32,028 bases of DNA from Emcibacter sp. (GCA_016764855.1 JAESRB010000156.1:1-32028), one strand, 5' to 3'; positions 15,867-25,623 are shown, counted from the stretch's first letter. The notes: a model not told the origin generated them from the sequence alone. Translations and numbers: made by a program.

Positions 15867-17552
15867 ATGACAGAACACCCTTGGCTGGCGACATACCCGA
15901 AACATGTGAAATGGGATCAGGAATATATCGCGAAACCGTTGTATACGTTGGTTGAGGATGCCGCGCGGGATTTCCCGGACTGTATCGCGTATGATTTTAT
16001 GGGCAAAGAACTTGCGTATTGTGATTTTCTGGATCAGGTCAACCGTATGGCCAAAGGATTGCAAGGGCTCGGGGTTGGTAAGGGGTGTCATGTAGGTATT
16101 TTTATGCCCAATTGCCCGCAGTTCGCCATTGCTTATTTCGGAATTTTAAAGGCCGGGGGGACTGTGGTGAATTACAGCCCACTTTACTCCGAGTATGAAC
16201 TTATTCAGCAGGTGGAAGATTCAGAAACTGACATTATGGTCACAATGGCACTTGCGGCCTTGTATCCCACAATTCACAGGGTTGCACAGAAAAGTCGCTT
16301 GCGGCATTTGGTGGTGGATCAATTCAGTTCTGCGTTGCCCTTTCCAAAAAATATCCTGTTTAAGCTCTTTAAACGGAGCATGATTGCCCAGGTTGCTCAG
16401 GATGAATATTATGTTGATTATGGGAAGCTTTTGACAAATGATGGTGTGCCGGCTCCCGTCGATATTGATGTTTATGAGGATGTGGCGGTTATTCAGTTCA
16501 CTGGCGGGACGACGGGTATACCCAAAGGAGCCATGCTGACTCACGCCAATATCTATATCAACGTGATGCAGCTAGAAAATTGGGCCATTGACCTTGAACG
16601 AGGAAAAGAAGTCACGATCGGTTGCTTGCCGTTTTTCCATGTTTTTGCCATGACCGTTGTTATGGATCTTTCCATATATATCGGGGCTAAAGTGGTCATT
16701 CAGCCAAAATTCGAGCTGGACGCTGCGGTCAAAATGATGAAAAAGGAAAAGCCCACCATTTTTGCAGGTGTGCCGACTATGTTTACGGCCATGTTGAACC
16801 ATCCTGAGATGCCGGATATCGGAATGGATAATATCAAGATGTGTATGTCCGGCGGCGCCCCGTTGCCAGTGGAATTAGCCGAATCTTTCAAAAGAAAAAT
16901 GAATATCTCCATCGCCGAAGGCTACGGTTTGACGGAGACCTCTCCGGTTTGTACGTCTAATCCTTATGATCGGGAAAGCCGCAAGGGATCCATTGGGTTG
17001 CCGATGCCGGGTACGGAAGTCATTATCATTGACCGGGAAAACCCAGGAAGGGTTATGCCTGTGGGGGAAAGTGGTGAAATCTGTATTCGAGGGCCACAGG
17101 TGATGAAAGGTTATTGGAAGCGACCTGATGCAACGGCGGAAAGCATCGTGGACGGCATGTTGCGAACCGGTGATGTGGGTTATATGGATGAAGAAGGCTT
17201 TACCTATATTATTGACCGGGACAAGGACCTTATTCTGGTCGGCGGCTTTAATGTCTATCCACGGGTGGTGGAGGAAGCACTTTATGAACATCCCGCCGTA
17301 CATGAGGTCACTGTTATTGGTATTCCTGATAATTACCTGGGGGAGCGGCCAAAGGCTTTCGTCACGTTGAAAAATCCTGATGAGATTTTGACGGAGAATG
17401 AATTGCAGGCTTTCATTCGAGACAGATTGGGCAAACATGAACGTCCAAAAGAGATTGAATTCAGGGCGGAACTGCCAAAAACAATGATAGGTAAATTGTC
17501 GAAGAAAGAATTGGTAGCCGAAGAAAAAGCCAAATACGAACAAGCGGGATAA
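15867..17552 (+). CDS. fadD: Long-chain fatty-acid-CoA ligase (AMP-forming, FadD type)
   Basis: This 561-residue ANL-superfamily enzyme adenylates a carboxylic acid and joins it to coenzyme A. Motifs in order are the phosphate loop TGGTTGIPKGAMLTH near residue 211, YGLTETSP near 353, GEICIRGPQVMKGYW, TGDVGYMDEEGF near 434, the hinge region DRDKDLILVGGFNVYP and the catalytic Lys in MIGKLSKKEL near 542. Length and motifs fit FadD. A DmdB-like role with the upstream dehydrogenase is the alternative. It starts three bases after the dehydrogenase stop (GGGA ribosome site inside that gene), so the two form an operon. It probably works at the inner face of the membrane, as FadD does. Confidence 0.9.
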   Translation: MTEHPWLATYPKHVKWDQEYIAKPLYTLVEDAARDFPDCIAYDFMGKELAYCDFLDQVNRMAKGLQGLGVGKGCHVGIFMPNCPQFAIAYFGILKAGGTVVNYSPLYSEYELIQQVEDSETDIMVTMALAALYPTIHRVAQKSRLRHLVVDQFSSALPFPKNILFKLFKRSMIAQVAQDEYYVDYGKLLTNDGVPAPVDIDVYEDVAVIQFTGGTTGIPKGAMLTHANIYINVMQLENWAIDLERGKEVTIGCLPFFHVFAMTVVMDLSIYIGAKVVIQPKFELDAAVKMMKKEKPTIFAGVPTMFTAMLNHPEMPDIGMDNIKMCMSGGAPLPVELAESFKRKMNISIAEGYGLTETSPVCTSNPYDRESRKGSIGLPMPGTEVIIIDRENPGRVMPVGESGEICIRGPQVMKGYWKRPDATAESIVDGMLRTGDVGYMDEEGFTYIIDRDKDLILVGGFNVYPRVVEEALYEHPAVHEVTVIGIPDNYLGERPKAFVTLKNPDEILTENELQAFIRDRLGKHERPKEIEFRAELPKTMIGKLSKKELVAEEKAKYEQAG

Positions 17553-17622
17553 GTGATTAAAAATAACTCATTGCTGACCGGATAGTATGCTAAACTAATC
17601 TGGAAAAACATGGGAGATCACG

Positions 17623-18546
17623 TTGTCCACGGGACTTTTTTATCATTCCGATTGTCAAAATCATATCACTCCGGAGGGGCATCCGGAGGCCGCGGCACGC
17701 TTATCGGTCATCATGGATCGATTGTCTCAGCCAGAATTTTCTGCTCTGAAAAAGATAGAGGCGACATGTGCCGATGAGGATCGGTTGGCATTGGTCCATT
17801 CAAATGCCCATATCCGTAACGTACTGGATCAAGTGCCCGAGGAGGGCCATTTTAGTTTGGATGCGGATACACATCTTTCTCCGGGGTCGGGAAGGGCCGC
17901 ACTGGGAGCCGTCGGCGCCATATGTCAGGCCATAGATTTTGTGATGGAGGGGCGTTTGGACAATGCCTTTTGTGCGGTACGTCCGCCGGGGCATCATGCG
18001 GAGCCGGATAAGGCCATGGGGTTCTGCCTGTTCAATAATGTGGCAATTGGGGCGATTTATGCGCGGCAGAGACATTTTTGTCACCGGGTCGCGATCATTG
18101 ATTTTGATGTGCATCATGGCAATGGTACTCAAGCCGTCGTTGAGCGGAATAAAGGATTATTCTACGGCTCTGTTCATCAGTCTCCTTTATATCCCGGTAC
18201 GGGTCACTTACAGGATCAGGGGCAAGGCATTATCGTTAATGCGCCCTTGGCGGCGGGGAGCGGCGGTCGGGCGTTCCGCTTATCCTGTGAGGGTCGAATT
18301 TTTCCGGCGCTCAAAGAATTTGATCCAGACTTTATTCTGCTGTCTGCGGGATTCGACGGTCACAAACAGGATTCTCTGGCGGATTTAAATCTGAGCGAAG
18401 ATGATTTTTTCTGGATTACCCATGAAATAAAACAAATCGCGGAAAAACACTGTAAAGGCAGGCTGGTATCTTGCCTTGAAGGGGGATATAATTTGAATGT
18501 TCTGGGAGAATGTGCGGCGGCTCATGTTTCGGCATTGATGCGGTAA
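17623..18546 (+). CDS. Histone-deacetylase-family zinc hydrolase (AcuC/acetylpolyamine amidohydrolase-like)
   Basis: The 307-residue protein has the complete zinc-deacetylase signature: RPPGHHAEPDKAMGF near residue 119 with the paired catalytic His, IDFDVHHGNGTQ near 158 (zinc Asp and His), SAGFDGHKQD near 240 (second zinc Asp) and LEGGYN near 285. Bacterial members remove acetyl or related acyl groups from small amines or from proteins; the substrate is unknown. The start is TTG, supported by GGGAG eight bases upstream, and an overlapping ATG is in the wrong frame. It lies 64 bases before xseB and may be the first gene of that operon. Placement after an acyl-CoA synthetase could hint at acyl-lysine removal, but that is speculation. 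Confidence 0.9.
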   Translation: MSTGLFYHSDCQNHITPEGHPEAAARLSVIMDRLSQPEFSALKKIEATCADEDRLALVHSNAHIRNVLDQVPEEGHFSLDADTHLSPGSGRAALGAVGAICQAIDFVMEGRLDNAFCAVRPPGHHAEPDKAMGFCLFNNVAIGAIYARQRHFCHRVAIIDFDVHHGNGTQAVVERNKGLFYGSVHQSPLYPGTGHLQDQGQGIIVNAPLAAGSGGRAFRLSCEGRIFPALKEFDPDFILLSAGFDGHKQDSLADLNLSEDDFFWITHEIKQIAEKHCKGRLVSCLEGGYNLNVLGECAAAHVSALMR

Positions 18547-18610
18547 GTAGTTTTCTTTATACAACAGAATATGATGATTCATTATTTTGGCCAAAATTCA
18601 GGAGTATATC

Positions 18611-18877
18611 GTGTCACAAAATACCGTTGACCCTAATGTCATCTCAGATGATATTGCCGCGATGAATTTCGAAGATGCCTTGAGCGCATTGGAAGAAATT
18701 GTCAAAAACCTTGAAAGCGGGCAGGTTTCTTTAGAGAAATCTATTGATATCTACACAAGGGGAACCCAGCTTCGCCAGCATTGTGACAACAAATTAAAAG
18801 ATGCAAGCAGCAGGATTGAGAAAATTACCAAAGCACAGGATGGGGCTTTGGGAACAACCGACCTGGATGCGGGATAA
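18611..18877 (+). CDS. xseB: Exodeoxyribonuclease VII small subunit
   Basis: XseB partners with several copies per XseA to form ExoVII, which degrades single-stranded DNA. The protein is 88 residues, normal for the family, with the core MNFEDALSALEEIVKNLESG followed by VSLEKSIDIYTRGTQLRQHC. The ORF track begins at a TTG (18587). AGGAG seven bases before the GTG at 18611 favours that start. xseA is not in the window. The stop lies seven bases before the ispA ATG, giving the common bacterial order xseB-ispA-dxs. Confidence 0.95.
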   Translation: MSQNTVDPNVISDDIAAMNFEDALSALEEIVKNLESGQVSLEKSIDIYTRGTQLRQHCDNKLKDASSRIEKITKAQDGALGTTDLDAG

Positions 18878-18884
18878 CTATTCT

Positions 18885-19802
18885 ATGACAGATATTGGAA
18901 ATAATTTGGTTAAAGACAATTCGGCAACATCCGCATTGGCAATTGCTGCGGAAAAGATCGAAGAAAAACTCCTGAAACTTTTACCAAAGGCTGTCGATCT
19001 GGAAAAGCAGGTCATTGATGCCATGGAATATGCCTTGATGGCAGGGGGCAAGCGCATCCGGCCATTTCTGGTGTTGGAAAGTGCCAAAATTTTTGGCGTG
19101 GGGGAAAGTTCTGCACTGCGGGTCGCCGCAGCGGTGGAATGTGCCCATACTTATTCCCTGATTCATGATGATCTTCCCTGTATGGATGATGATGACATGC
19201 GCCGGGGGCAGCCTTCTGTTCATAAAAAATTTGATGAGGCGACCGCAGTATTGGCCGGGGATGCCTTATTGACGCTGGCCTTTGAAATATTATCCCATGA
19301 TCAGACCCATGCGGATGCGCGGGTGCGTTGTGAATTGATCAGCTTTATAGCAAAGGCTTTGGGCGCGAATGGTATGGTCGGGGGGCAGATGATAGACCTT
19401 CTGGCGGAAAACCGGGAATTGGACAGAATCAGTATTACGCGTCTTCAACGGATGAAAACGGGAGCATTGATTGTTTTTTCTGGTGAGGCGGGAGCCATAT
19501 TGGGTAAGGCTTCTCCCCAGCGACGCAATGCGATCATGGGCTATGCCCATGATGTGGGATTGGCATTCCAGATCATTGATGATCTGTTGGATGAAGAAGG
19601 CAGCACGGAAGAACTTGGTAAGACAGCGGGAAAAGATTCCGCCGCAGGAAAGGCCACTTTGGTTTCTCTGGTGGGGACGGAGCAGGCCCGGACAATGGCC
19701 CACATGCTAACAGATCAGGCCGTGCAGCATCTTGAATTATTTGGTGATAAAGCAGAAAACTTGCGTAATCTCGCAAAATTTATTATTAATCGTGCCAATT
19801 AA
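18885..19802 (+). CDS. ispA: Polyprenyl (farnesyl) diphosphate synthase
   Basis: Condenses isopentenyl diphosphate with dimethylallyl and geranyl diphosphates. At 305 residues it shows the first Asp-rich motif DDLPCMDDDD near residue 94, followed by RRGQPSVHKKFDE, and the second DDLLDEEGSTEELGK near 231. The two residues between the Asp pairs of the first motif (DDxxxxD form) fit the bacterial farnesyl type. Geranylgeranyl synthase specificity cannot be excluded. The ORF track start (18801) overlaps xseB; I chose ATG 18885, where IspA-like sequence begins, although its ribosome site is weak and ATG 18867 is possible. dxs follows after 30 bases. Confidence 0.93.
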   Translation: MTDIGNNLVKDNSATSALAIAAEKIEEKLLKLLPKAVDLEKQVIDAMEYALMAGGKRIRPFLVLESAKIFGVGESSALRVAAAVECAHTYSLIHDDLPCMDDDDMRRGQPSVHKKFDEATAVLAGDALLTLAFEILSHDQTHADARVRCELISFIAKALGANGMVGGQMIDLLAENRELDRISITRLQRMKTGALIVFSGEAGAILGKASPQRRNAIMGYAHDVGLAFQIIDDLLDEEGSTEELGKTAGKDSAAGKATLVSLVGTEQARTMAHMLTDQAVQHLELFGDKAENLRNLAKFIINRAN

Positions 19803-19832
19803 GTTATTTGTTAAAAGTTAGGGTAAGGTCAT

Positions 19833-21752
19833 TTGACTAGCAAACCAGTAACACCGTTACTTGATCAGATTAATTCTTCTGATGATGTGAAAAAAATTAA
19901 GCCGGAACAGCTTCAGCAGTTGGCCGATGAAGTTCGGGCAGATATGATTGATGTGGTTTCTCAAACCGGGGGCCATCTTGGGGCTGGCCTTGGGGTTGTG
20001 GAGCTTACGGTCGCTCTTCATTATGTTTTTAACATGCCCCGTGACAAATTGATCTGGGACGTGGGGCATCAATGTTATCCTCATAAGATTCTAACCGGAC
20101 GACGGGAACGGATGCGGACTATACGTCAGGGCGGCGGCCTTGCCGGCTTTACCAAGCGCAAGGAAAGTGAATATGATCCTTTTGGCGCCGGGCATAGTTC
20201 AACGTCTATCTCTGCCGGGCTTGGTATGGCCATAAGTCGTGATCTGCGAGGCAGTGACGAGAATATTATATCAGTCATTGGTGATGGGGCCATGAGCGCG
20301 GGTATGGCTTATGAGGCCATGAACAATGCGGGCGCATTGAAATCCCGTCTAATTGTGATTCTTAATGACAATGATATGTCCATTGCACCGCCTGTGGGGG
20401 CGATGAGTGCTTATCTTGCACGATTATTGTCTTCCCGGTCTTTTTTGAAACTGCGGGATTTTGCCAAGAATATTGTTAAGCGTTTTCCGCGCACAATTAG
20501 TGAAAAAGCCAAACGTGCGGAGGAATATGCTCGCGGCATGGCCACGGGCGGAACTCTGTTCGAAGAGCTGGGCTTTTATTATGTTGGCCCGGTTGATGGT
20601 CATAATATGGAACATCTTCTGCCCGTATTGGAAAATGTGCGGGATGCAGGACAGGGGCCGGTATTGATCCATGTGGTCACCCAAAAAGGTAAAGGCTACC
20701 GTCATGCCGAAGAAGCCAAAGACAAATATCACGGTGTATCTAAATTTAATGTGGTGACCGGGGCGCAAAGAAAATCTACGCCAAAAGCACCAAGCTATAC
20801 GGGTGTGTTTGCCAAGGCTTTGATTGCAGAGGCCAAACAGGACGAGAAAATTATCGCTATAACAGCGGCTATGCCATCGGGAACGGGGCTAGATAAGTTT
20901 GCTGAGGAATTTCCTGATCGTTGTTTTGATGTGGGTATTGCTGAACAGCATGCTGTGACCTTTGCTGCGGGTTTGGCCGCAGAAGGTTTTAAACCGTTTG
21001 TCACCATCTATTCCACTTTTCTGCAACGGGCCTATGATCAGGTGGTTCACGATGTGGCGGTACAGAATTTACCTGTGCGTTTTGCCATTGACCGGGCAGG
21101 GCTTGTGGGCGCGGATGGGCCAACACATGCAGGCTCCTTTGATATTACCTATCTGACCAGCTTGCCGAATTTTGTGGTTATGGCGGCCGCGGATGAGGGG
21201 GAGTTGATGGATATGGTGGCAACCTCTGCTGCGATCAATGACCGGCCATCTGCTGTGCGTTATCCGCGCGGTGAGGGCGTTGGGATTGATTTGTCGGATA
21301 AGGGGAAAATTCTTGAGATTGGTAAGGGCCGCATTATACAAAAAGGCGCGCATATTGCCATTCTGTCCCTTGGGACAAGATTACAGGAAGCGCTAGCCGC
21401 CGCAGAAACGCTGAAAGCTCACGGATTGACCACCACAGTGGCCGATGCCCGTTTTGCCAAACCTCTTGATGTGGACATGATCCGTGATCTGGCCCTTAAT
21501 CATGAGGTTCTGGTGACCATTGAAGAAGGTTCGATCGGTGGTTTCGGGAGCCATGTGCTGGATTATCTCAGCAATGAAGGGCTGTTGGAAAGCGGCCTGA
21601 AGGTGCGAACTTTAAAGCTGCCGGACATTTTTCAGGATCAGAATAACCCGGATGTCATGTATCAGGATGCGGGCCTTTGTGCCAGTGACATCACGGAAGT
21701 GGCATTGAAGGCATTGCGGCGTAATGACACAAGTTCGTCTTCTATAGGATAA
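19833..21752 (+). CDS. dxs: 1-deoxy-D-xylulose-5-phosphate synthase
   Basis: First enzyme of the MEP pathway: joins pyruvate and glyceraldehyde-3-phosphate using thiamine diphosphate. The length of 639 residues is typical. Visible are [16 protein letters not shown] near residue 78, [14 protein letters not shown], the Mg/thiamine motif [18 protein letters not shown] near 149, the catalytic Glu in [16 protein letters not shown] near 368, and the transketolase C-terminal domain. The start is TTG, with AAGG six bases upstream and no in-frame ATG nearby that would keep the conserved N-terminus. It stands between ispA and tlyA, linking precursor supply with prenyl chain elongation in one operon. 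Confidence 0.97.
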   Translation: MTSKPVTPLLDQINSSDDVKKIKPEQLQQLADEVRADMIDVVSQTGGHLGAGLGVVELTVALHYVFNMPRDKLIWDVGHQCYPHKILTGRRERMRTIRQGGGLAGFTKRKESEYDPFGAGHSSTSISAGLGMAISRDLRGSDENIISVIGDGAMSAGMAYEAMNNAGALKSRLIVILNDNDMSIAPPVGAMSAYLARLLSSRSFLKLRDFAKNIVKRFPRTISEKAKRAEEYARGMATGGTLFEELGFYYVGPVDGHNMEHLLPVLENVRDAGQGPVLIHVVTQKGKGYRHAEEAKDKYHGVSKFNVVTGAQRKSTPKAPSYTGVFAKALIAEAKQDEKIIAITAAMPSGTGLDKFAEEFPDRCFDVGIAEQHAVTFAAGLAAEGFKPFVTIYSTFLQRAYDQVVHDVAVQNLPVRFAIDRAGLVGADGPTHAGSFDITYLTSLPNFVVMAAADEGELMDMVATSAAINDRPSAVRYPRGEGVGIDLSDKGKILEIGKGRIIQKGAHIAILSLGTRLQEALAAAETLKAHGLTTTVADARFAKPLDVDMIRDLALNHEVLVTIEEGSIGGFGSHVLDYLSNEGLLESGLKVRTLKLPDIFQDQNNPDVMYQDAGLCASDITEVALKALRRNDTSSSSIG

Positions 21753-21756
21753 CGTT

Positions 21757-22515
21757 ATGGTCAAGAAAAAGCGCGTTGACCAGCTTGTCGTGGAACGCGG
21801 TTTGGCGGAAAGCCGGACAAAGGCACAGGCCTATATTATGGCTGGCTCTGTTTTCAGCGGTGAAAAGAAAATTGATAAGGCTGGCACACAAATCGCTGAA
21901 GATGCCCCCTTGGAAGTGCGGACAAAGGAACATCCCTGGGTTAGCCGCGGCGGGATGAAGCTTATGCAGGCTATCGAGGAATTCTCACTGGATATTACGG
22001 GAAAATGCGTGATCGATGTGGGGGCTTCTACGGGAGGCTTCACAGATGTTTGCTTGCATCACGGTGCAGAAAAAGTTTATGCCGTAGATGTTGGTCATGG
22101 ACAATTGGCTTGGAAAATACGCCAAGACGAAAGAGTTATCGTTCTGGAGAAAACCAATGCGCGTTATCTTTCAACGGAGCAGATTCCAGAACTGGCAGAC
22201 ATGATCGTCTGTGACGCGAGCTTCATCGGATTGCAAACTGTTTTGCCTGCCCCCATGTCTTTGGCCGCTGATGGATGTATTCTTGCGGCGTTGATCAAGC
22301 CTCAGTTTGAGGTTGGTAAGGGGAATGTAGGTAAGGGCGGCGTGGTGCGTGACCCGGATTTGCATGAACAGGTATGTGATAAGATTACCCGTTGGATTAC
22401 AGAAGATATGCCCGGATGGACGGTGGTCGGCCTGACCACCAGCCCAATCAAAGGGCCGGAAGGCAATGTGGAATTTCTGATTGTTGCCAAATATAAAAAA
22501 GACGATAGCAAATGA
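21757..22515 (+). CDS. tlyA: TlyA-family rRNA 2'-O-methyltransferase (hemolysin-like)
   Basis: This 252-residue protein has an N-terminal S4 RNA-binding domain (KKRVDQLVVERGLAESRTKA, about residues 3-60) and a FtsJ/RrmJ-type Rossmann methyltransferase domain beginning at SRGGMKL. The SAM site is DVGASTGGFTDVCLHHGA near residue 86, followed by VYAVDVGHGQLAW. TlyA methylates ribose in 16S and/or 23S rRNA; in mycobacteria its loss gives capreomycin resistance. The older name hemolysin is probably misleading. AGGA precedes the ATG, four bases after the dxs stop. The 3' end overlaps the next methyltransferase by the four bases ATGA, so the two are coupled. Confidence 0.93.
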   Translation: MVKKKRVDQLVVERGLAESRTKAQAYIMAGSVFSGEKKIDKAGTQIAEDAPLEVRTKEHPWVSRGGMKLMQAIEEFSLDITGKCVIDVGASTGGFTDVCLHHGAEKVYAVDVGHGQLAWKIRQDERVIVLEKTNARYLSTEQIPELADMIVCDASFIGLQTVLPAPMSLAADGCILAALIKPQFEVGKGNVGKGGVVRDPDLHEQVCDKITRWITEDMPGWTVVGLTTSPIKGPEGNVEFLIVAKYKKDDSK

Positions 22516-23774
22516 CGATACGGGTAAAAATAGATTATATTGGCGCACAGGGTAACGGTGTTGCCGAGGGACCGGATGGTCCGGTTTATGTTCCTTTCTC
22601 TGTGGATGGTGATGAACTGGAGATAAAGCTTCAGGGCAAGCAGGGCCGTATCACGCATATCCATGAGCCATCTGCTAAGCGGATCATGCCCGTATGTCGG
22701 CATTTCGGCCGCTGTGGCGGTTGCTCTTTACAGCATATTTCACAGGATCACTATGGGCACTGGATGGAAACCCAGGTCAAGCAGGCCTTGAGCCACCGTG
22801 GCTTTGAGAATGTGACTATATTAGATGTGGAAATAAGCCCCATTGGTAGCCGCAGACGGGCGCGTCTTTCGGCAATGGGCCGCAGCGGCGGCAATGTGGT
22901 CTTGGGTTTTGCTGAACGGTCAAGCCACAATATTATTGATGTGACGGAATGTTCGGTTTTAAAGCCTGAGATTGTGACGTTCATTGAGCCTTTACGGAAA
23001 TTCTTAAGCGGACAGCTAAAGAACCGCCAAAAGATGAATATTCAGATTACCAGCGCGGAAAACGGCTTGGATGTTATTTTAGAGGGGGCGGGGGAGCCTG
23101 ACCTTGATTTGCGTATGGATATTGCGGCCTTTGCCGAGGAGCAGGATGTAGCTCGTATCTGTTGGCAGGATACAAAGCTGAAAAAGCCGTTCTATGATTT
23201 TCTGTCCGAACGGCGTAAACCGTATGTTTTCGTTGCAGACCGTCAGGTATTTCTGCCGCCGGGATCTTTTCTGCAGGCCACGAAAGAGGGTGAGATCGCG
23301 CTGACCCGTCATATGAAATCTATTTTGGCGGAGGCTGATAAGGTTGTCGATATTTTTGCTGGATGCGGTACGTTCACGGTTGCGTTGATCGGAGACAAGG
23401 CTGTTCATGCGGTAGAAGGCAAAGAAGATATGGTGGTGGCGCTTAAGCAAAGCTCCAATCAAATGGGTAAAATTCGTAACCTGACCACAGAAATCAGAGA
23501 TTTGTTCCTACGGCCGTTATTGCCACATGAATTGAACAAATATGATGGTGTTATCCTTGATCCACCTCGTGCTGGTGCGCGGGATCAGGTGCAAGAGATT
23601 GCCAATTCGGACATTAAAAATCTTGTGATGGTTTCCTGTAATCCGGCAACCTTTGCTCGGGATGCTCGAATTTTGGTAGATGCGGGATTTGTCATGGGCG
23701 ATATTCTACCCGTGGATCAGTTTCTCTACTCTCCTCACCTTGAATTGGTGGCCGGATTTAAGCGGGATTCCTAA
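22512..23774 (+). CDS. RlmD/RumA-type RNA (uracil-5-)methyltransferase with iron-sulfur motif
   Basis: SAM-dependent class I methyltransferase that makes 5-methyluridine in RNA. The 420-residue protein has a TRAM-like N-terminus, then Cys62, Cys68 and Cys71 (CRHFGRCGGCSLQHI) and a later Cys in DVTECSVLKP, the four ligands of the 4Fe-4S cluster seen in RumA/RlmD. The SAM motif is DIFAGCGTFTVAL near 279, the motif DPPRAGA near 349, and the catalytic Cys in VSCNPATFARDA near 374. Whether it modifies U1939-like 23S sites or another RNA is not decided by sequence. Its ATG overlaps the tlyA stop (ATGA). It is the last gene of the xseB-ispA-dxs-tlyA series. Confidence 0.92.
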   Translation: MTIRVKIDYIGAQGNGVAEGPDGPVYVPFSVDGDELEIKLQGKQGRITHIHEPSAKRIMPVCRHFGRCGGCSLQHISQDHYGHWMETQVKQALSHRGFENVTILDVEISPIGSRRRARLSAMGRSGGNVVLGFAERSSHNIIDVTECSVLKPEIVTFIEPLRKFLSGQLKNRQKMNIQITSAENGLDVILEGAGEPDLDLRMDIAAFAEEQDVARICWQDTKLKKPFYDFLSERRKPYVFVADRQVFLPPGSFLQATKEGEIALTRHMKSILAEADKVVDIFAGCGTFTVALIGDKAVHAVEGKEDMVVALKQSSNQMGKIRNLTTEIRDLFLRPLLPHELNKYDGVILDPPRAGARDQVQEIANSDIKNLVMVSCNPATFARDARILVDAGFVMGDILPVDQFLYSPHLELVAGFKRDS

Positions 23775-23787
23775 CAATTCTTCATAT

Positions 23788-23799
23788 AATAAATTTATT
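23788..23799. repeat. 12-bp AT palindrome after the methyltransferase gene
   Basis: AATAAATTTATT is a perfect palindrome 14 bases after the stop codon. It has no GC stem or following T-run, so it is not a good terminator. The rest of this 245-base gap holds a TTGACG with no properly spaced -10 and an AAAGGAG near 23951 discussed in the findings. Confidence 0.25.
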
Positions 23800-24019
23800 G
23801 TTTACTACCTTTATTGACGCAGCGTTAAGGGGGTAGGCAATATAGTCTTTCACAGGGCAAAATATACCAAGTCTGTATGGTTAACAAAAGGTAAATAGTC
23901 TTTTATTAATAATATGTTAGGCTTTACCCGCAGAAAACCGCCGAATTTGGAAAGGAGAAATTCTGGCACGTTATTTGCTGAGTATTAAAGGCAAAATGAA
24001 TAATAGTGAAAGATGAGTA

Positions 24020-24493
24020 ATGAATATTGATAAAATGCTAGCCGGTACAGATGCTTTTTTTCGTCGGTTAGTGCTGGATCGGGGGCCTCAGGAAAAACAG
24101 ACTGAGCAGGGCACAGAGGTTAAAGAAAATAAGACTTCAACGGTTCAGGAAGAAAGGCCCGAGGATAATATTTCTGTTTCCAATATCTGGTATAAAGTTG
24201 CCGATAATATTGATGTCAGGGAAGCCAGCCCAAGGGAGATCATTGATTTGAGCAGTCAGTTGTATAAGGCAGATGCCATTAGTTATGATGATTATATTAA
24301 TTTAAGTTTCCAGCCGGAAGTTAATCCGGACGCTATGGCGGAGAGCAAGCCCTTTAGCCATGAGAGAAAAGACTATATGGCCCTTTGGCAGACAAAGGAG
24401 CAAAAAGTCATCCGCACAGGCGGTGACCGTTATCAAATTGAAGAAACCCACCGTATTCAGGCCATACTTGCCTATGTGGACAGCCTGAAATAA
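24020..24493 (+). CDS. Hypothetical protein, 157 residues, no family recognised
   Basis: I do not recognise this protein. It has a short N-terminal segment (MNIDKMLAGTDAFFRRL), a charged low-complexity stretch rich in Glu and Lys (about residues 23-50), then a compact part, VREASPREIIDLSSQLYKAD, AISYDDYINLSFQPEVNPD, and a helical end. It has no signal peptide, membrane helix or cysteine, so it is probably a soluble, partly disordered cytoplasmic protein. The ribosome site (GATGAG) is weak. A strong AAAGGAG lies 63 bases upstream, followed by a short open frame that ends four bases before this ATG, which hints at leader-coupled translation. It converges on aroC across 56 bases. Confidence 0.68.
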   Translation: MNIDKMLAGTDAFFRRLVLDRGPQEKQTEQGTEVKENKTSTVQEERPEDNISVSNIWYKVADNIDVREASPREIIDLSSQLYKADAISYDDYINLSFQPEVNPDAMAESKPFSHERKDYMALWQTKEQKVIRTGGDRYQIEETHRIQAILAYVDSLK

Positions 24494-24549
24494 AGAGTAT
24501 TTCAGTGTCCAGATAAAAGCTCATGCCTGTTAAGGGGCAACATAAAGGT

Positions 24550-25623
24550 CTAGCCCTGCTGGGCCCGGTGTAAGAGTATGTGGTCTGCGAGAACACAGGC
24601 CATCATCGCTTCACCGATGGGAACGGCCCGGATACCAACGCAGGGGTCATGGCGACCCTTGGTGATGATTTCTGTTTCTTTACCGTTAATATCCACAGTT
24701 TTACGGGGGGTGAGGATAGAAGAGGTAGGTTTTACTGCGAAACGGCAGATAATCTCTTTGCCGGAACTGATTCCGCCTAGAATACCTCCCGCATGATTGG
24801 TTCGGATGGCGGCTTGGCCATCTTCGTCAATATACATTTCATCGGCATTTTCTTCACCAGTGAGACGGGCCGCATTAAACCCTTCGCCGATTTCAACACC
24901 CTTGACCGCGTTTATGGTCATCATTGCTGCGGCCAGATCGCTGTCCAGTTTAGCATAGATAGGGGCGCCGATGCCCGCAGGAACGCCGATACCGTGAACT
25001 TCGATGATAGCGCCGATGGAGCTGCCTTTTTTACGAATGCCGTCGAGATATTTCTCCCAAACCGGAACCATGTCTTTATCTGGACACCAGAAAGGGTTGT
25101 TGTTCACTTCATCCCAGTCCCAATTGTCCCGGTTGATTTTATGCTCGCCGATCTGGATCAGGGCGGCTTTAACCTGAATGCCAACGCCTAAGACTTTTCG
25201 GGCAATGGCACCTGCGGCAACACGACAGGCCGTTTCGCGGGCGGATGAACGTCCGCCGCCGCGATAGTCACGGATGCCGTATTTTTCCATATAGGTGTAA
25301 TCCGCATGACCAGGCCGAAATTTATCCTTGATATCTCCGTAATCTTTGGACCGTTGGTCGGTATTTTCAATCATCAGGCTGATAGGGGTGCCAGTCGTCA
25401 TGCCTTCGAAAGTACCGGAAAGAATCTTGACCAGATCAGCTTCTTGCCTCTGTGTCGTGAAACGGTTCTGTCCGGGCTTTCTTTTGTCCAGGTCATGCTG
25501 TATTTCAGCTTCGGTAATGGCCAGTTTACTTGGCACACCATCAACGACGCAACCAATGGCCGGGCCGTGGCTCTCTCCCCAGGTGGTAACCCGGAAGATA
25601 TGGCCGAAGCTGTTATATGACAT
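24550..25623 (-). CDS. aroC: Chorismate synthase
   Basis: Last step of the shikimate pathway: converts EPSP to chorismate using reduced FMN. The 357-residue protein starts with the family signature [20 protein letters not shown] and has [14 protein letters not shown] near residue 104, [19 protein letters not shown] near 122, and the [18 protein letters not shown]-type region near 275. AGGA lies ahead of the ATG. fabI ends 101 bases upstream on the same strand. Between them are two tandem copies of an 8-base repeat, so aroC may have its own promoter. No other aromatic-pathway gene is in the window. Confidence 0.97.
   Translation of the reverse strand: MSYNSFGHIFRVTTWGESHGPAIGCVVDGVPSKLAITEAEIQHDLDKRKPGQNRFTTQRQEADLVKILSGTFEGMTTGTPISLMIENTDQRSKDYGDIKDKFRPGHADYTYMEKYGIRDYRGGGRSSARETACRVAAGAIARKVLGVGIQVKAALIQIGEHKINRDNWDWDEVNNNPFWCPDKDMVPVWEKYLDGIRKKGSSIGAIIEVHGIGVPAGIGAPIYAKLDSDLAAAMMTINAVKGVEIGEGFNAARLTGEENADEMYIDEDGQAAIRTNHAGGILGGISSGKEIICRFAVKPTSSILTPRKTVDINGKETEIITKGRHDPCVGIRAVPIGEAMMACVLADHILLHRAQQG

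Noticed and set aside
15480-16091. 203-residue minus-strand ORF across the dehydrogenase-ligase boundary
   Set aside because: Antisense to two well-recognised enzymes whose motifs are intact; no ribosome site or protein-like pattern.
16875-17543. 222-residue minus-strand ORF
   Set aside because: Antisense shadow of the acyl-CoA ligase, rich in Phe, His and Arg as expected from reversed coding sequence.
23814-23840. TTGACG as a promoter for the 157-residue gene
   Set aside because: The nearest fair -10 (TATAGT) is 21 bases away, outside the usual 16-18, and the 18-base alternative matches only three positions.
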